A stretch of DNA of 64,000 bases from Arthrobacter sp. FB24 (GTDB lineage Bacteria; Actinomycetota; Actinomycetes; Actinomycetales; Micrococcaceae): positions 2,418,001-2,482,000 of the forward strand of contig NC_008541.1 of the NCBI RefSeq assembly GCF_000196235.1, given 5' to 3'. Positions 46,246 through 54,580 of this stretch are shown here, in pieces; within the stretch, counting starts at the first letter, position 1, and each line of letters starts with the position of its first letter. The notes below the pieces were generated by a model. That model searched no databases. It saw only the letters and a program-made list of their open reading frames with translations, and had not been told where the DNA came from. The translations under genes and the position numbers were made by a program.

Positions 46246-46986
46246 GTGCGTGTCCTCACCATCATCCCCACCTACAACGAGCTGGAATCGTTGCCCAAGA
46301 CACTCGCGCGCCTGCGTGCAGCTGTCCCGGCTTCCGATGTGCTGGTGGTGGACGACAACAGCCCGGACGGCACAGGCCAGCTGGCGGACGGTATCGCTGC
46401 TGAGGACGGCCAGGTCCACGTCCTGCACCGTGAAGGCAAGGCCGGACTGGGAGCCGCCTATATCGCCGGATTCAAGTGGGGCCTGGAGGCCGGATACGAC
46501 ATCCTCGTGGAAATGGACGCCGACGGTTCGCACCAGCCCGAGCAGCTGCAGCAGCTCCTCGACGCAGTGGAGGAGGGCGCGGATCTGGCCATGGGTTCGC
46601 GCTGGGTGCCGGGCGGCAGCGTGGTCAACTGGCCGCTGTACAGGCAGGCGATCTCACGCGTCGGCAGCACGTACGCGAGGCTGATGCTGGGCATCAAGAT
46701 CAAGGATGTCACCGGAGGGTACCGCGCCTTCCGCCGCACGACCCTGGAGAAGCTCAACCTCGACCAGGTGGACTCCGTGGGTTACGGGTTCCAGGTGGAC
46801 CTTGCCTGGCGTGTGGCCAGGATGGGTCTGAAGATCGTGGAACGCCCCATCACGTTCGTGGAGCGGGAACTCGGAGCTTCCAAAATGAGCGGAAACATTG
46901 TGGTGGAAGCCATGATCAACGTCACAAAATGGGGACTGACTGCCCGCTGGCAGAAGCTCACGGGCCGGAGTTCCGCCGCAGCCTAG
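46246..46986 (+). CDS. Polyprenol monophosphomannose synthase
   Basis: 246 aa GT2 glycosyltransferase: [15 protein letters not shown] start, [10 protein letters not shown] motif, then [12 protein letters not shown] (metal-binding D-x-D-like) and [10 protein letters not shown]. It makes polyprenol-phosphate-mannose from GDP-mannose, a donor for lipoarabinomannan-type glycans and protein mannosylation. It corresponds to the catalytic domain of mycobacterial Ppm1, without an apolipoprotein acyltransferase domain. Start is GTG at 46246 after AAGGAAAGGG. Its neighbour is rbpA, as in M. tuberculosis (Rv2051c/Rv2050). Confidence 0.92.
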   Translation: MRVLTIIPTYNELESLPKTLARLRAAVPASDVLVVDDNSPDGTGQLADGIAAEDGQVHVLHREGKAGLGAAYIAGFKWGLEAGYDILVEMDADGSHQPEQLQQLLDAVEEGADLAMGSRWVPGGSVVNWPLYRQAISRVGSTYARLMLGIKIKDVTGGYRAFRRTTLEKLNLDQVDSVGYGFQVDLAWRVARMGLKIVERPITFVERELGASKMSGNIVVEAMINVTKWGLTARWQKLTGRSSAAA

Positions 46987-47029
46987 ACGAGCGGCGAGGT
47001 GCCGGCAGCGGCCGGACAGACACAGTCGC

Positions 47030-47079
47030 AAAAGGGCCGGGCCCGTAGCCTCACAAGAGGTCACGGGCCCGGCCCTTTT
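47030..47079. terminator. Bidirectional terminator between the mannosyltransferase gene and rbpA
   Basis: AAAAGGGCCGGGCCCGT (47030-47046) and ACGGGCCCGGCCCTTTT (47063-47079), a perfect 17-bp inverted repeat with A/T ends serving both converging genes. Confidence 0.92.
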
Positions 47080-47104
47080 ATGCTGCGCCTAGCCTGCGCC
47101 GGAC

Positions 47105-47452
47105 CTAAGCCGAGCGCCGTTCGCCGCGGCGCTCCCGCAAAATGGTCAGGCGATCTTCGAGGATCTGCTCGAGCTCAGGCAGCGAGCGGCGTTCAAGGAG
47201 CATGTCCCAGTGCGTGCGGACGGCCTTCTCATTGCTGTTGATGGGGCGTTCGCCGTCGACAAGCAAGGCTTCCTTGCCGGTCTTCGAAACCCACACCGGG
47301 GGAATCTCGGCTTCGGAGGAGAAGGTAACGAAGACCTGCTCGCCGTCCTCGCAACGGTACTCAACCCGCTGGCGCGGAGCCGGCTCAACACCGGATTCCG
47401 TCTCCATGCTCTGTGCGCCAAGACGCATGCCCCGGAGGCTGCGATCGCTCAT
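47105..47452 (-). CDS. rbpA: RNA polymerase-binding protein RbpA
   Basis: 115 aa. RbpA binds the sigma factor and RNA polymerase and activates promoter melting in actinobacteria. The N-terminus MSDRSLRGMRLGAQSMETE and the segment RQRVEYRCEDGEQVFVTFSSEAEIP, followed by WDMLLERRSLPELEQILEDRL (sigma-interacting helix), are typical. Upstream are a housekeeping -10/-35 and a SigH/SigR-type promoter, so expression is probably stress-inducible. GGGAG precedes the ATG. Confidence 0.96.
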   Translation of the reverse strand: MSDRSLRGMRLGAQSMETESGVEPAPRQRVEYRCEDGEQVFVTFSSEAEIPPVWVSKTGKEALLVDGERPINSNEKAVRTHWDMLLERRSLPELEQILEDRLTILRERRGERRSA

Positions 47453-47550
47453 GATTTCTCCCTTTGGTCGATTCGCGGAGTCAGGCTCCGCGCTAGCCGG
47501 GGCAGCTAACGCCTCGGACTACTGTTTGCAAGCATTGCACCAATAGGTAC

Positions 47551-47576
47551 AACGCTTTGCCAAGCTATGTTGTTCC
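47551..47576 (-). promoter_or_regulatory. SigH/SigR-type promoter of rbpA
   Basis: On the minus strand GGAAC (47576-47572), 18 bp, then GTT (47553-47551); written as GGAACA-N16-CGTT it matches the SigH/SigR consensus GGAAYA-N16/17-CGTT. It lies about 100 bp upstream of the rbpA start. rbpA is a SigR target in Streptomyces. Confidence 0.7.
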
Positions 47577-47607
47577 GGCGGGGCTGAACCAGCCGGACAA
47601 ATATACT

Positions 47608-47637
47608 ATTATACGGGTTTTTGTGCTGGCGAGTAAA
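47608..47637 (-). promoter_or_regulatory. Housekeeping promoter of rbpA
   Basis: Minus-strand TATAAT (47613-47608), 18-bp spacer, and TTTACT (47637-47632) as an imperfect -35. It lies upstream of the SigH-type site, giving two nested start points. Confidence 0.55.
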
Positions 47638-47658
47638 GCGGAGGCCGCGGCACGAAAC

Positions 47659-47691
47659 AGGGGAGGCGCCCGCACTGCGGATACCTCCCCT
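47659..47691 (-). terminator. Possible terminator after the stomatin gene
   Basis: AGGGGAGG and CCTCCCCT, an 8-bp perfect stem with a 17-base loop, followed on the minus strand by GTTTC. Moderate support as the terminator of the NfeD-stomatin operon. Confidence 0.5.
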
Positions 47692-47713
47692 GGCCCACGG
47701 TTCACGGGGCTGC

Positions 47714-48700
47714 CTACAGCGGCTGCCTCGGAGTGTTGGGTTCGGCAGCATCCGGCCGCGCCCCGGCGGCGGTGTTCGTGCCGTCGCCAGTAGCGGCATC
47801 GAACAGACCGCCGGCGCGGGGATCCGGGTTGCTACCGCCAAGGGCGTTGCCGATGCCCTTCAGGGCCTCGCCAACTTCGCTGGGGATGATCCAGAGCTTG
47901 TTCGAGGAACCTTCGGCCAGCTTGGGCAGGGTCTGCAGGTACTGGTAAGCCAGGAGTTTGTTGTCGGGGTTGCCCTTGTGGATTGCGTCGAACACCTTCT
48001 GGATCGCCTGGGCTTCGCCGTCTGCGCGGAGAATGGCAGCCTTGGCGTCACCTTCAGCCTTGAGGATGGAGGACTGGCGCTGGCCTTCCGCCGTGAGGAT
48101 GGCTGACTGTTTGGTGCCCTCAGCGGTGAGGATGGCGGCGCGGCGGTCACGTTCGGCACGCATCTGCTTCTCCATCGAGTCCTGGATGGAGTGGGGCGGA
48201 TCAATGGCCTTCAGCTCCACACGGGAAACGCGGATGCCCCAGCGGCCGGTCGCTTCGTCCAGGACGCCGCGAAGCTGGCCGTTGATCTGGTCGCGGGAGG
48301 TCAGGGCCTCTTCGAGGTTGAGGCCGCCGACGACGTTTCGGAGCGTGGTGGTGGTGAGCTGTTCGACCGCCTGGATGTAATTCGCAATCTCGTACGTGGC
48401 CGCCCTCGCGTCAGTGACCTGGAAATAGACCACGGTGTCAATGGAAACGACGAGGTTGTCCTCGGTGATGACCGGCTGCGGGGGGAATGAAACAACCTGC
48501 TCGCGAAGGTCCAGGAGCGGCAGGAGCCTGTCCACGAAGGGAATAAGGATGGTGAGGCCGGGGAGCAGTGTCCGCTGGTACTTACCGAGCCGTTCCACGA
48601 CGCCGGCCCGGGCTTGCGGGACAATCCGCACCGACCGGACCAGCACTATTATTACGAACGCAACGAGAACCAGCAGCACGATTGCGACTGCGATATCCAT
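47714..48700 (-). CDS. SPFH/band-7 (stomatin-like) protein
   Basis: 328 aa. An N-terminal transmembrane segment (AVAIVLLVLVAFVIIVLVRSVRI) is followed by a band-7 domain with RAGVVERLGKYQRTLLPGLTILIPFVD, and a coiled coil of repeated LTAEGxxQxxILxAEG units (about 190-235). Such proteins assemble membrane microdomain scaffolds and partner NfeD proteins. The C-terminal tail is Gly/Pro-rich. It follows the NfeD gene by about 100 bp on the same strand. Confidence 0.94.
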   Translation of the reverse strand: MDIAVAIVLLVLVAFVIIVLVRSVRIVPQARAGVVERLGKYQRTLLPGLTILIPFVDRLLPLLDLREQVVSFPPQPVITEDNLVVSIDTVVYFQVTDARAATYEIANYIQAVEQLTTTTLRNVVGGLNLEEALTSRDQINGQLRGVLDEATGRWGIRVSRVELKAIDPPHSIQDSMEKQMRAERDRRAAILTAEGTKQSAILTAEGQRQSSILKAEGDAKAAILRADGEAQAIQKVFDAIHKGNPDNKLLAYQYLQTLPKLAEGSSNKLWIIPSEVGEALKGIGNALGGSNPDPRAGGLFDAATGDGTNTAAGARPDAAEPNTPRQPL

Positions 48701-48803
48701 ACATCACCTATTCCCCAGTTATGTGCCCTGCTATGTATTGCGGCGATGCTCTGCCGCCTGACCGGCGCCGGTGGCGGCTGCCGGAAAAGTAATGGTGCTG
48801 CTG

Positions 48804-49265
48804 CTACTGAACGGCCGTTTCCGGTTGTGGCGCCACGACGGCGGTGGCTCCTTCGATGGCGGAAACCACCACGCGTTGCCCGGCGTTCAGGACTCCGTTC
48901 TCAGAGCGCGCGCTCCAGACATCCCCGCCGATCTTGACCAGGCCGGAGGATGTGCTGACAGTCTCCATGACGAGGGCGGATTCGCCGATCAGGCGGTCGA
49001 TGTTAGTCCGCTGTTCCGCGGGGCCCTTCTTCAGGTGCTTCAGCGCTACGGGCCGGACAAACACCACCATCAGCAGGGAAACAACGCAGAAAACAACGAT
49101 CTGCAGCCAGAAGTCGGCACCGGCGAAGTCAGCAAGCAGCCCGGCCAGCGCTCCGCCGCCAAGCATGATGAAGAAGAGGTCCAGCGTCAGCATTTCCACC
49201 ACGGCGAACGCCAGGAATACGGTGAGCCACAGTGCCCACCAGTTCTCGCCAAGCCATTCAAACAT
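48804..49265 (-). CDS. NfeD-family membrane protein
   Basis: 153 aa. Hydrophobic segments (about 8-30 and 45-70, WWALWLTVFLAFAVVEML and LQIVVFCVVSLLMVVFV) and a C-terminal OB-fold (IGESALVMETVSTSSGLVKIGGDVWSARSEN) define a short NfeD protein. NfeD/stomatin pairs are thought to maintain membrane quality and microdomains. It is the first gene of that operon. Confidence 0.92.
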   Translation of the reverse strand: MFEWLGENWWALWLTVFLAFAVVEMLTLDLFFIMLGGGALAGLLADFAGADFWLQIVVFCVVSLLMVVFVRPVALKHLKKGPAEQRTNIDRLIGESALVMETVSTSSGLVKIGGDVWSARSENGVLNAGQRVVVSAIEGATAVVAPQPETAVQ

Positions 49266-49387
49266 GTGTTCCCCCTTCGTCCCCGGAGCTGCGGAAGCAG
49301 GCCCTCAGTAACTGTCCTTCCATCCTAGACCGAAGCCACGGAGCGCAGGAGGCTGCCCCCTGGGACGTTCCGAACGTAGTCAAGTCG

Positions 49388-50239
49388 TTATGCAGGCGGC
49401 CGCTTCAAGAGTTCGAAAACGCTGATTCGGAACCGTGCTGAGACCTTGGTGAGGGGCGGCAGCGCGGCGATGATGGTGTCCAGCGCTACAGGATCCAGGT
49501 GGTGGCCGGCGGGGCCCATCAGGGCAAGGTTGCCGACGTCGGCCGGTTCAAGGCCAAGCTCGAGGTCCAGCTCCCGGGCGGAGTGCGGAGCGAAATGTCC
49601 CCCGAGGGAAGCGGCCAGCCGTTCCTCCTTGGCCGGTTCGATGCCGAGCATGCCCGTCTGTCCCGCTATTTCCGCGAGGTGCCCGGACCGCGGCGTCACC
49701 ACGATCAGCCGGCCGCCGGGACGCAGCACCCGGGCGAATTCCGAGGCGTTCCGCGGCGCGAAGACCACCGTAACGACGTCCACGGCCGTGTCCGTGACCG
49801 GAAGCGGCTGCCAGACATCGCAGACCAGGTTGGCGGCGCCGGGATTCATCCGGGCGGCACGCCGCAGCGCGAACTTGGAAATGTCCAGGCCGATGGCCGC
49901 CGCGGGTGCGGCGGCCAATACCTCCTTGAGGTAGTGTCCGGTTCCCGTGCCGGCGTCGAGTACCGCGGCGTGCGGTCCCTGTAGCACCGGGGCTGCGAGC
50001 TCCGCGACCGCCCCGGCGAGCGGCCGGTAATGACCTTTGGAAAGAAAATCGAAACGGGCTGCCACCATGGCGGCGGTATCGGCTTCGAAGACAGTTCCCT
50101 TGCCGACAAGCAGGTTGAAGTACCCCTGCCGGGCAGCGTCGAAGCTGTGGCCCTCGACGCAGGCCAGGCGGTTGCCGCTCAGCGTCAGGCTGTTCCGGCA
50201 GACGGGGCACTGGAGGGAACGGGCGGCGTCGGGAAGCAT
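49388..50239 (-). CDS. 23S rRNA guanine-N1 methyltransferase, RlmA/TlrB-like
   Basis: 283 aa. An N-terminal zinc-binding part with CPVCRNSLTLSGNRLACVEGH carries the Cys-Cys-Cys-His ligands, followed by GYFNLL. The SAM motif I VLDAGTGTGHYLKEV near 96, and DVVTVVFAPRNASEFARVLRPGGRLIVVTP, are typical of RlmA-type methyltransferases (G745/G748). TlrB forms can confer tylosin resistance; which site is used here is not determinable. Confidence 0.88.
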   Translation of the reverse strand: MLPDAARSLQCPVCRNSLTLSGNRLACVEGHSFDAARQGYFNLLVGKGTVFEADTAAMVAARFDFLSKGHYRPLAGAVAELAAPVLQGPHAAVLDAGTGTGHYLKEVLAAAPAAAIGLDISKFALRRAARMNPGAANLVCDVWQPLPVTDTAVDVVTVVFAPRNASEFARVLRPGGRLIVVTPRSGHLAEIAGQTGMLGIEPAKEERLAASLGGHFAPHSARELDLELGLEPADVGNLALMGPAGHHLDPVALDTIIAALPPLTKVSARFRISVFELLKRPPA

Positions 50240-50363
50240 GCCACCATCCTAGGGGCCGCGGCGGCGGCCGATTCACGGTTCCCGGCCGCTGGCGCCGGCA
50301 GTCCCGTCCAGGCGCGGCGTGAGTTATTTCACAGGCCATGCGCGAGCCGTTAGGCTCACAATC

Positions 50364-52424
50364 GTGAAACCTGAACATCTGCCCCTGCTGAAGTCCGTTT
50401 CCGCCCCGGCCGTCCATCCGGACGGCAGCCGGGCCGTGGTCTCCGTCATCCGCCCTGATTTCGACGCCGATACTTACGTGGGCCAGTTATGGACTGTGCC
50501 GCTGGACCCTGAAAAGCTGCCCCGCCGGCTGACCCGCGGCTTCCGCGACACGGCACCGGCATTTTCCCCGGACGGCCTGGTGCTGGCGTTCCTGCGCGCT
50601 ACTGCCGACGGGAAGCCGCAGCTTTATGTCGTGGAGGCTGCTGGCGGCGAACCGCAGGTCCTGACGAACGCCAAACTCGGCGTTTCCTCCTTCGCCTGGT
50701 CTCCCGATTCGCACAGCATTGTGTTCGGCGCCAGGACGCCCGACGACGGCCGGTACGGCACGCTGGACGGCGTATCCGCCGGGGCCGAGGACGCACGGCT
50801 CATCACAGACTTCAAATACAGGATGAACGGCGTGGGATATACGGCGGACAAGCCGCTCCAGCTCTACGTCGTGGAGGTACCCGAGCTGGACGACGAGCCG
50901 CCCGTTGCGCCCGCAGGGCGCGCCCTGCGGGCGCAAAAGACCGTTGCCGAAGGTACCGGAAGAGAAGCCGGTCCGGCGCGTGAAGCCGACACCGCCGAGG
51001 CCCTGCTTCCGCCGGCACGGCAGCTGACGTTCGCCGCGGCTGACCACAGCGGAGAATCCTTCAGCACGGACGGACACTCTGTGTACTTCGTTGCAGCCCT
51101 TCATGAGGGCAGCGACCATGACCTCGAGACCGGCGTGTACCGCGTTCCCGTCGTTGGAGGAGAACCGGAACCGGTCAGGGCTGCCAACAGCGGCCGCCAG
51201 ACGGTGGGCGCGGCACGTCAGTCCAGGAACGGACAGTGGCTGTTCTACACCGCCCAGGAACTTGGCGAGTCCGGCCAGGACTTCGTCGCACGCAACACGG
51301 CCCTGTATGTGATGCCGGCCGGGGGCGGCGACGCCAGTGTATTGAGCGACGTCGAAACTATGGACCTGGCCGGGTCCGCCGGGGGACTGGAGCTCCGCGG
51401 ACCTGATTCCGTCTTGCTGCTTAACAACGCCCAGGGCACGGTTGAGCTTCTGGAGTTCGGAGCAACGGGGAACCACGCGCTGCTGGTTCATGGTGACCGT
51501 GTTGTCACCGGCGCAGCTGCGGCCGCCGGCTCAGTGTTCGTCAGTTTTGCTGATCCCGCCACGGCGGGGGACGTCGCAGCGCTGGAGGAAGGCCAGCTGA
51601 GGCTGCTGACCGATTTCTCGGCGGAGCTGCGGCGTCAGGCAGAAATCATCGAGCCCCGGGAGGTCACCTTCGAGGCGGCTGACGGCTATCCGGTCCACGG
51701 TTGGCTGGTGCTGCCGCCGGGGAAAGGGCCGCACCCCGTTCTGCTCAACATCCACGGCGGACCGTTCTCGCAATACACCGTGGCCCTGTTTGACGAGGCC
51801 CAGGTGTACGCCGCGGCCGGTTACGCAGTGCTTATGTGTAATCCGCGGGGCTCGGCCGGGTACGGCCAGGCCCACGGGCGGACCATCAAGGAAAAGATGG
51901 GAACCGTTGACATGCAGGACGTGCTGTCCTTCCTCGACGGTGCCCTGGCAAAGTTCCAGGAGCTCGACGGCGGAGCGCTTGGGATCATGGGAGGTTCCTA
52001 CGGCGGATATCTCACGGCCTGGACCATCAGCCAGGACCACCGTTTCAAGGCGGCCATCGTGGAGCGCGGATTCCTGGATCCGGTCAGTTTCATCGGCTCC
52101 TCGGATATCGGCTGGTTCTTCGGCGGCGAGTACACCGGCACCTCGCCGGAACAGATGGCCGCCCAAAGCCCCATGGCCACGGTCGGCAACGTCCGGACGC
52201 CGTCGCTGGTCATCCACAGCGAAGAAGACCTCCGCTGCCCGGTGGAACAGGGCCAACGATACTTCACAGCGCTGAAGCAGCAGGGCGTGGACGCCGCGTT
52301 CCTCGTTTTCCCCGGGGAGAACCACGAGCTCTCCCGGTCCGGTACCCCGCACCACCGGAAGCAGCGCTTCGAGGAAGTCCTGCGCTGGTGGTCCCGCTAC
52401 CTGCCAACGGCGGCCAACAGCTAG
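50364..52424 (+). CDS. S9-family serine peptidase (prolyl oligopeptidase-like)
   Basis: 686 aa: N-terminal WD/beta-propeller-like domain (about 1-410) with repeated S-P/F-S-P-D segments, and a C-terminal alpha/beta-hydrolase domain with nucleophile motif GGSYGGYLTAW near 545, Asp (SEEDLRCPV) and His (GENHELSRSG). It cleaves small peptides, or acylaminoacyl-peptides. The GTG at 50364 gives the family N-terminus; an ATG at 50319 adds an unlikely extension. Its stop overlaps the convergent def by 4 bp. Confidence 0.92.
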   Translation: MKPEHLPLLKSVSAPAVHPDGSRAVVSVIRPDFDADTYVGQLWTVPLDPEKLPRRLTRGFRDTAPAFSPDGLVLAFLRATADGKPQLYVVEAAGGEPQVLTNAKLGVSSFAWSPDSHSIVFGARTPDDGRYGTLDGVSAGAEDARLITDFKYRMNGVGYTADKPLQLYVVEVPELDDEPPVAPAGRALRAQKTVAEGTGREAGPAREADTAEALLPPARQLTFAAADHSGESFSTDGHSVYFVAALHEGSDHDLETGVYRVPVVGGEPEPVRAANSGRQTVGAARQSRNGQWLFYTAQELGESGQDFVARNTALYVMPAGGGDASVLSDVETMDLAGSAGGLELRGPDSVLLLNNAQGTVELLEFGATGNHALLVHGDRVVTGAAAAAGSVFVSFADPATAGDVAALEEGQLRLLTDFSAELRRQAEIIEPREVTFEAADGYPVHGWLVLPPGKGPHPVLLNIHGGPFSQYTVALFDEAQVYAAAGYAVLMCNPRGSAGYGQAHGRTIKEKMGTVDMQDVLSFLDGALAKFQELDGGALGIMGGSYGGYLTAWTISQDHRFKAAIVERGFLDPVSFIGSSDIGWFFGGEYTGTSPEQMAAQSPMATVGNVRTPSLVIHSEEDLRCPVEQGQRYFTALKQQGVDAAFLVFPGENHELSRSGTPHHRKQRFEEVLRWWSRYLPTAANS

Positions 52425-53101
52425 TTGCCCTGGTCGGTACCCTGACCCGGCAAAAACCCCAATGCCTGCCGGGCCAGGCGGATGTCCGGATGCGCCCAGC
52501 GGGCACCGTATTCGGCGTTGTTGCTGAGGGAGCGCAACTCAGCCTTGTCCACATAGAGGATCCCCTGGAGGTGGTCCGCCTCGTGCTGCACAATCCGCGC
52601 CTGCCAGCCGAAGAAATCCTGCTGCCGCCTGGTTCCGCCGGGATCGGTGAAGTCGAGGCGGACCGTTTCGTGTCGAGAGACCACGGCCTGCAGGCCCTGG
52701 AGCGACAGGCATCCCTCGTAAAACGCCGCAGTGCCGGTCCCCAGCGGCGAATATGACGGATTGATGACCGCAAAGAACTCCAGCGGCGACCGGTGGCGGA
52801 CGGCGGCAGTCTCGGCGTCGACGTCGTACTGGTCCTCAAGGACCGCAAGCTGCAGGGGAATGCCGAGCTGCGGTGCGGCCAGGCCGACGCCCGGCGCGTC
52901 ATGCATCACCTCCCGCATCAGGGCGATCAGCGCTGCAAGTTCAGTGCCATCCAGCTGGCCCTCGTACGGGGCAGCCTGTTGCCGGAGCACCGGATGGCCG
53001 GCCTGGACAATGGCGGGAAGGACGCCTGCGGAGAGGATTTCCTGGACAGTTTCCCTGATCCGGGCGGCGCTGAACGGCGTGGGATTGGCTACGTGAAGCA
53101 T
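52421..53101 (-). CDS. def: Peptide deformylase
   Basis: 226 aa. It removes the formyl group from nascent proteins. Motif 1 GVGLAAPQLGIP, motif 2 EGCLSLQGLQ (metal Cys) and motif 3 QHEADHLQG (HExxH-type: HEADH) are present and complete. Length is at the upper end of the family, with a longer N-terminus. It overlaps the S9 peptidase stop by 4 bp and is followed on the same strand by a lipoprotein gene upstream. Confidence 0.96.
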   Translation of the reverse strand: MLHVANPTPFSAARIRETVQEILSAGVLPAIVQAGHPVLRQQAAPYEGQLDGTELAALIALMREVMHDAPGVGLAAPQLGIPLQLAVLEDQYDVDAETAAVRHRSPLEFFAVINPSYSPLGTGTAAFYEGCLSLQGLQAVVSRHETVRLDFTDPGGTRRQQDFFGWQARIVQHEADHLQGILYVDKAELRSLSNNAEYGARWAHPDIRLARQALGFLPGQGTDQGN

Positions 53102-53110
53102 GGGAAAAGC

Positions 53111-54037
53111 CTAGTGCGCTGCGCATGCCGCCGTGACGAATTCGTAGATCCGGGCTTTCAGGACGGTTCCGGCAGCAACTTTGAGCACACCCTGCCGGCC
53201 GCCGGCATCGGCGCGCAAAGGCAGCAGGGTCCCCACCTTGTCCTCAGCGACGGCATGCGGATCGCAGCGTGCAGGCCGGATATGGAGCCTGAGCTCCCGG
53301 GGAGCCGCGCCGGTCGCCACGGTAATGCTGCGCGGCCAGGGGTTCCCCTGCGCTTCGGCCAGCAGTGTGGTCCCCTCGATCCTTTCTATGGTCAGTGTGC
53401 GCGATGCTCCGGCACCGGCGCTGCGCGGGGTGACCCGAAGGCGTACGACGGCGGTCCGGCCGTCCGCTGCAACCTCCAAGTCCGGGGCCAGGCCTATGTC
53501 AGCGATCTCCCCTGCGTCCTGCGCGAGGCACAGCTCGGAATAGTTCCGGACCAGGACGCCGAACGGGTCGGCAGCCGTAAGACGCTCCTCGCGGGTTGTG
53601 GAGCCCTGCCGGACGGATACCGTTACTTCCGCCGGCGCACTGCCGGGCCCGGTTTCCGCCCCTTCAGCGGTCTCAGGTTCATCAGTCCCGGGGTGACCGC
53701 ACGCGGGTGCCGGCAGCCTGGCAGGCAGGCTCTTGGTCTGGCCCGGCGGCACCTCAGTGCCCTCCGCTTGCGCGTGCCATGCCGTGCCGGCCGGGAACAG
53801 GGAAGTCGACACTTCGGCGCTGAGGACAGTGACCGGCTCGTTCGCCGTATTGCTGAGCTGGATCTCGATGATCCCGGTGCCGTAGCTGTCCCTGAACTGG
53901 TTGAGCTCCGCTGTCAGGGGACCGGGCGCCTGCGGTTGGGGACTGCAGCCCTGCATCGCCGGGCCCGCCACCAGGGCACCCAGAACGGCGAAGGTTGCTG
54001 AGGACCGCCGTCGTCCTGCCCTTGGGAAGCCGTTCAT
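53111..54037 (-). CDS. Hypothetical lipoprotein
   Basis: 308 aa. The N-terminal signal sequence ends AMQGC, a lipobox (Cys31). No recognised domain; the rest is beta-rich with Thr/Val/Ala segments, suggesting an immunoglobulin-like extracellular fold. It lies 9 bp upstream of def on the same strand, so probably cotranscribed. Confidence 0.75.
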   Translation of the reverse strand: MNGFPRAGRRRSSATFAVLGALVAGPAMQGCSPQPQAPGPLTAELNQFRDSYGTGIIEIQLSNTANEPVTVLSAEVSTSLFPAGTAWHAQAEGTEVPPGQTKSLPARLPAPACGHPGTDEPETAEGAETGPGSAPAEVTVSVRQGSTTREERLTAADPFGVLVRNYSELCLAQDAGEIADIGLAPDLEVAADGRTAVVRLRVTPRSAGAGASRTLTIERIEGTTLLAEAQGNPWPRSITVATGAAPRELRLHIRPARCDPHAVAEDKVGTLLPLRADAGGRQGVLKVAAGTVLKARIYEFVTAACAAH

Positions 54038-54126
54038 GCCAGCAGTCTAAAGCCACTGCCCGGTGGCATTGCCCGGCCGCGACCGGCGCTGAAAAGCGAC
54101 GCCTGACAATGGGCTACCCTCGTTCC

Positions 54127-54567
54127 ATGACTGAACAGACGCCGCTCACCTGTGTCCTTGGATTTGTGCGCGCCATTGAGGCCGGCGGCGGCGCCGCTGA
54201 AGTGGACGGCTTCCTTGCCGAGGATTTCACCCTGGTCGAAGCGCCGCACGTGCTTGCCCCGGAAGGAACCAGGCGGACCCGCGACCAGGTGCTGGCGGGT
54301 GCCGAGCAAAGCCGGCAGGTGGTGTCCAACCAGCGGTTCGATGTCCGGCGGACCACGTGCGAAGGAAACCGGGTTGTGCTGGAAGTGGACTGGTCTGCGA
54401 CGCTCTTGATGAATCTCCGCTATTGGGATGCCGGCGACACCATCAGGGCCCGCACCACCTCCGTCTTCGAAGTCCGTGAAGGCCGGATCACCAGCCAGGA
54501 CAGTTACGACTGCTACTTCACCGGCGACGAGGATGACGCAGATGAGGTACAGCCGGCTGCGGAGTAG
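54127..54567 (+). CDS. NTF2/SnoaL-like family protein
   Basis: 146 aa with the cone-shaped NTF2 fold pattern: LGFVRAIEAGG start, FLAEDFTLVEAPHVLAPEG, and the sheet VVLEVDWSATLLM, RARTTSVFEVREGRITSQDSYD. Such proteins may be enzymes or binding proteins; no function assigned. ATG 54127; longer frame from 53995 overlaps the lipoprotein start. Confidence 0.8.
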   Translation: MTEQTPLTCVLGFVRAIEAGGGAAEVDGFLAEDFTLVEAPHVLAPEGTRRTRDQVLAGAEQSRQVVSNQRFDVRRTTCEGNRVVLEVDWSATLLMNLRYWDAGDTIRARTTSVFEVREGRITSQDSYDCYFTGDEDDADEVQPAAE

Positions 54568-54580
54568 GCCGCCGCGACTT

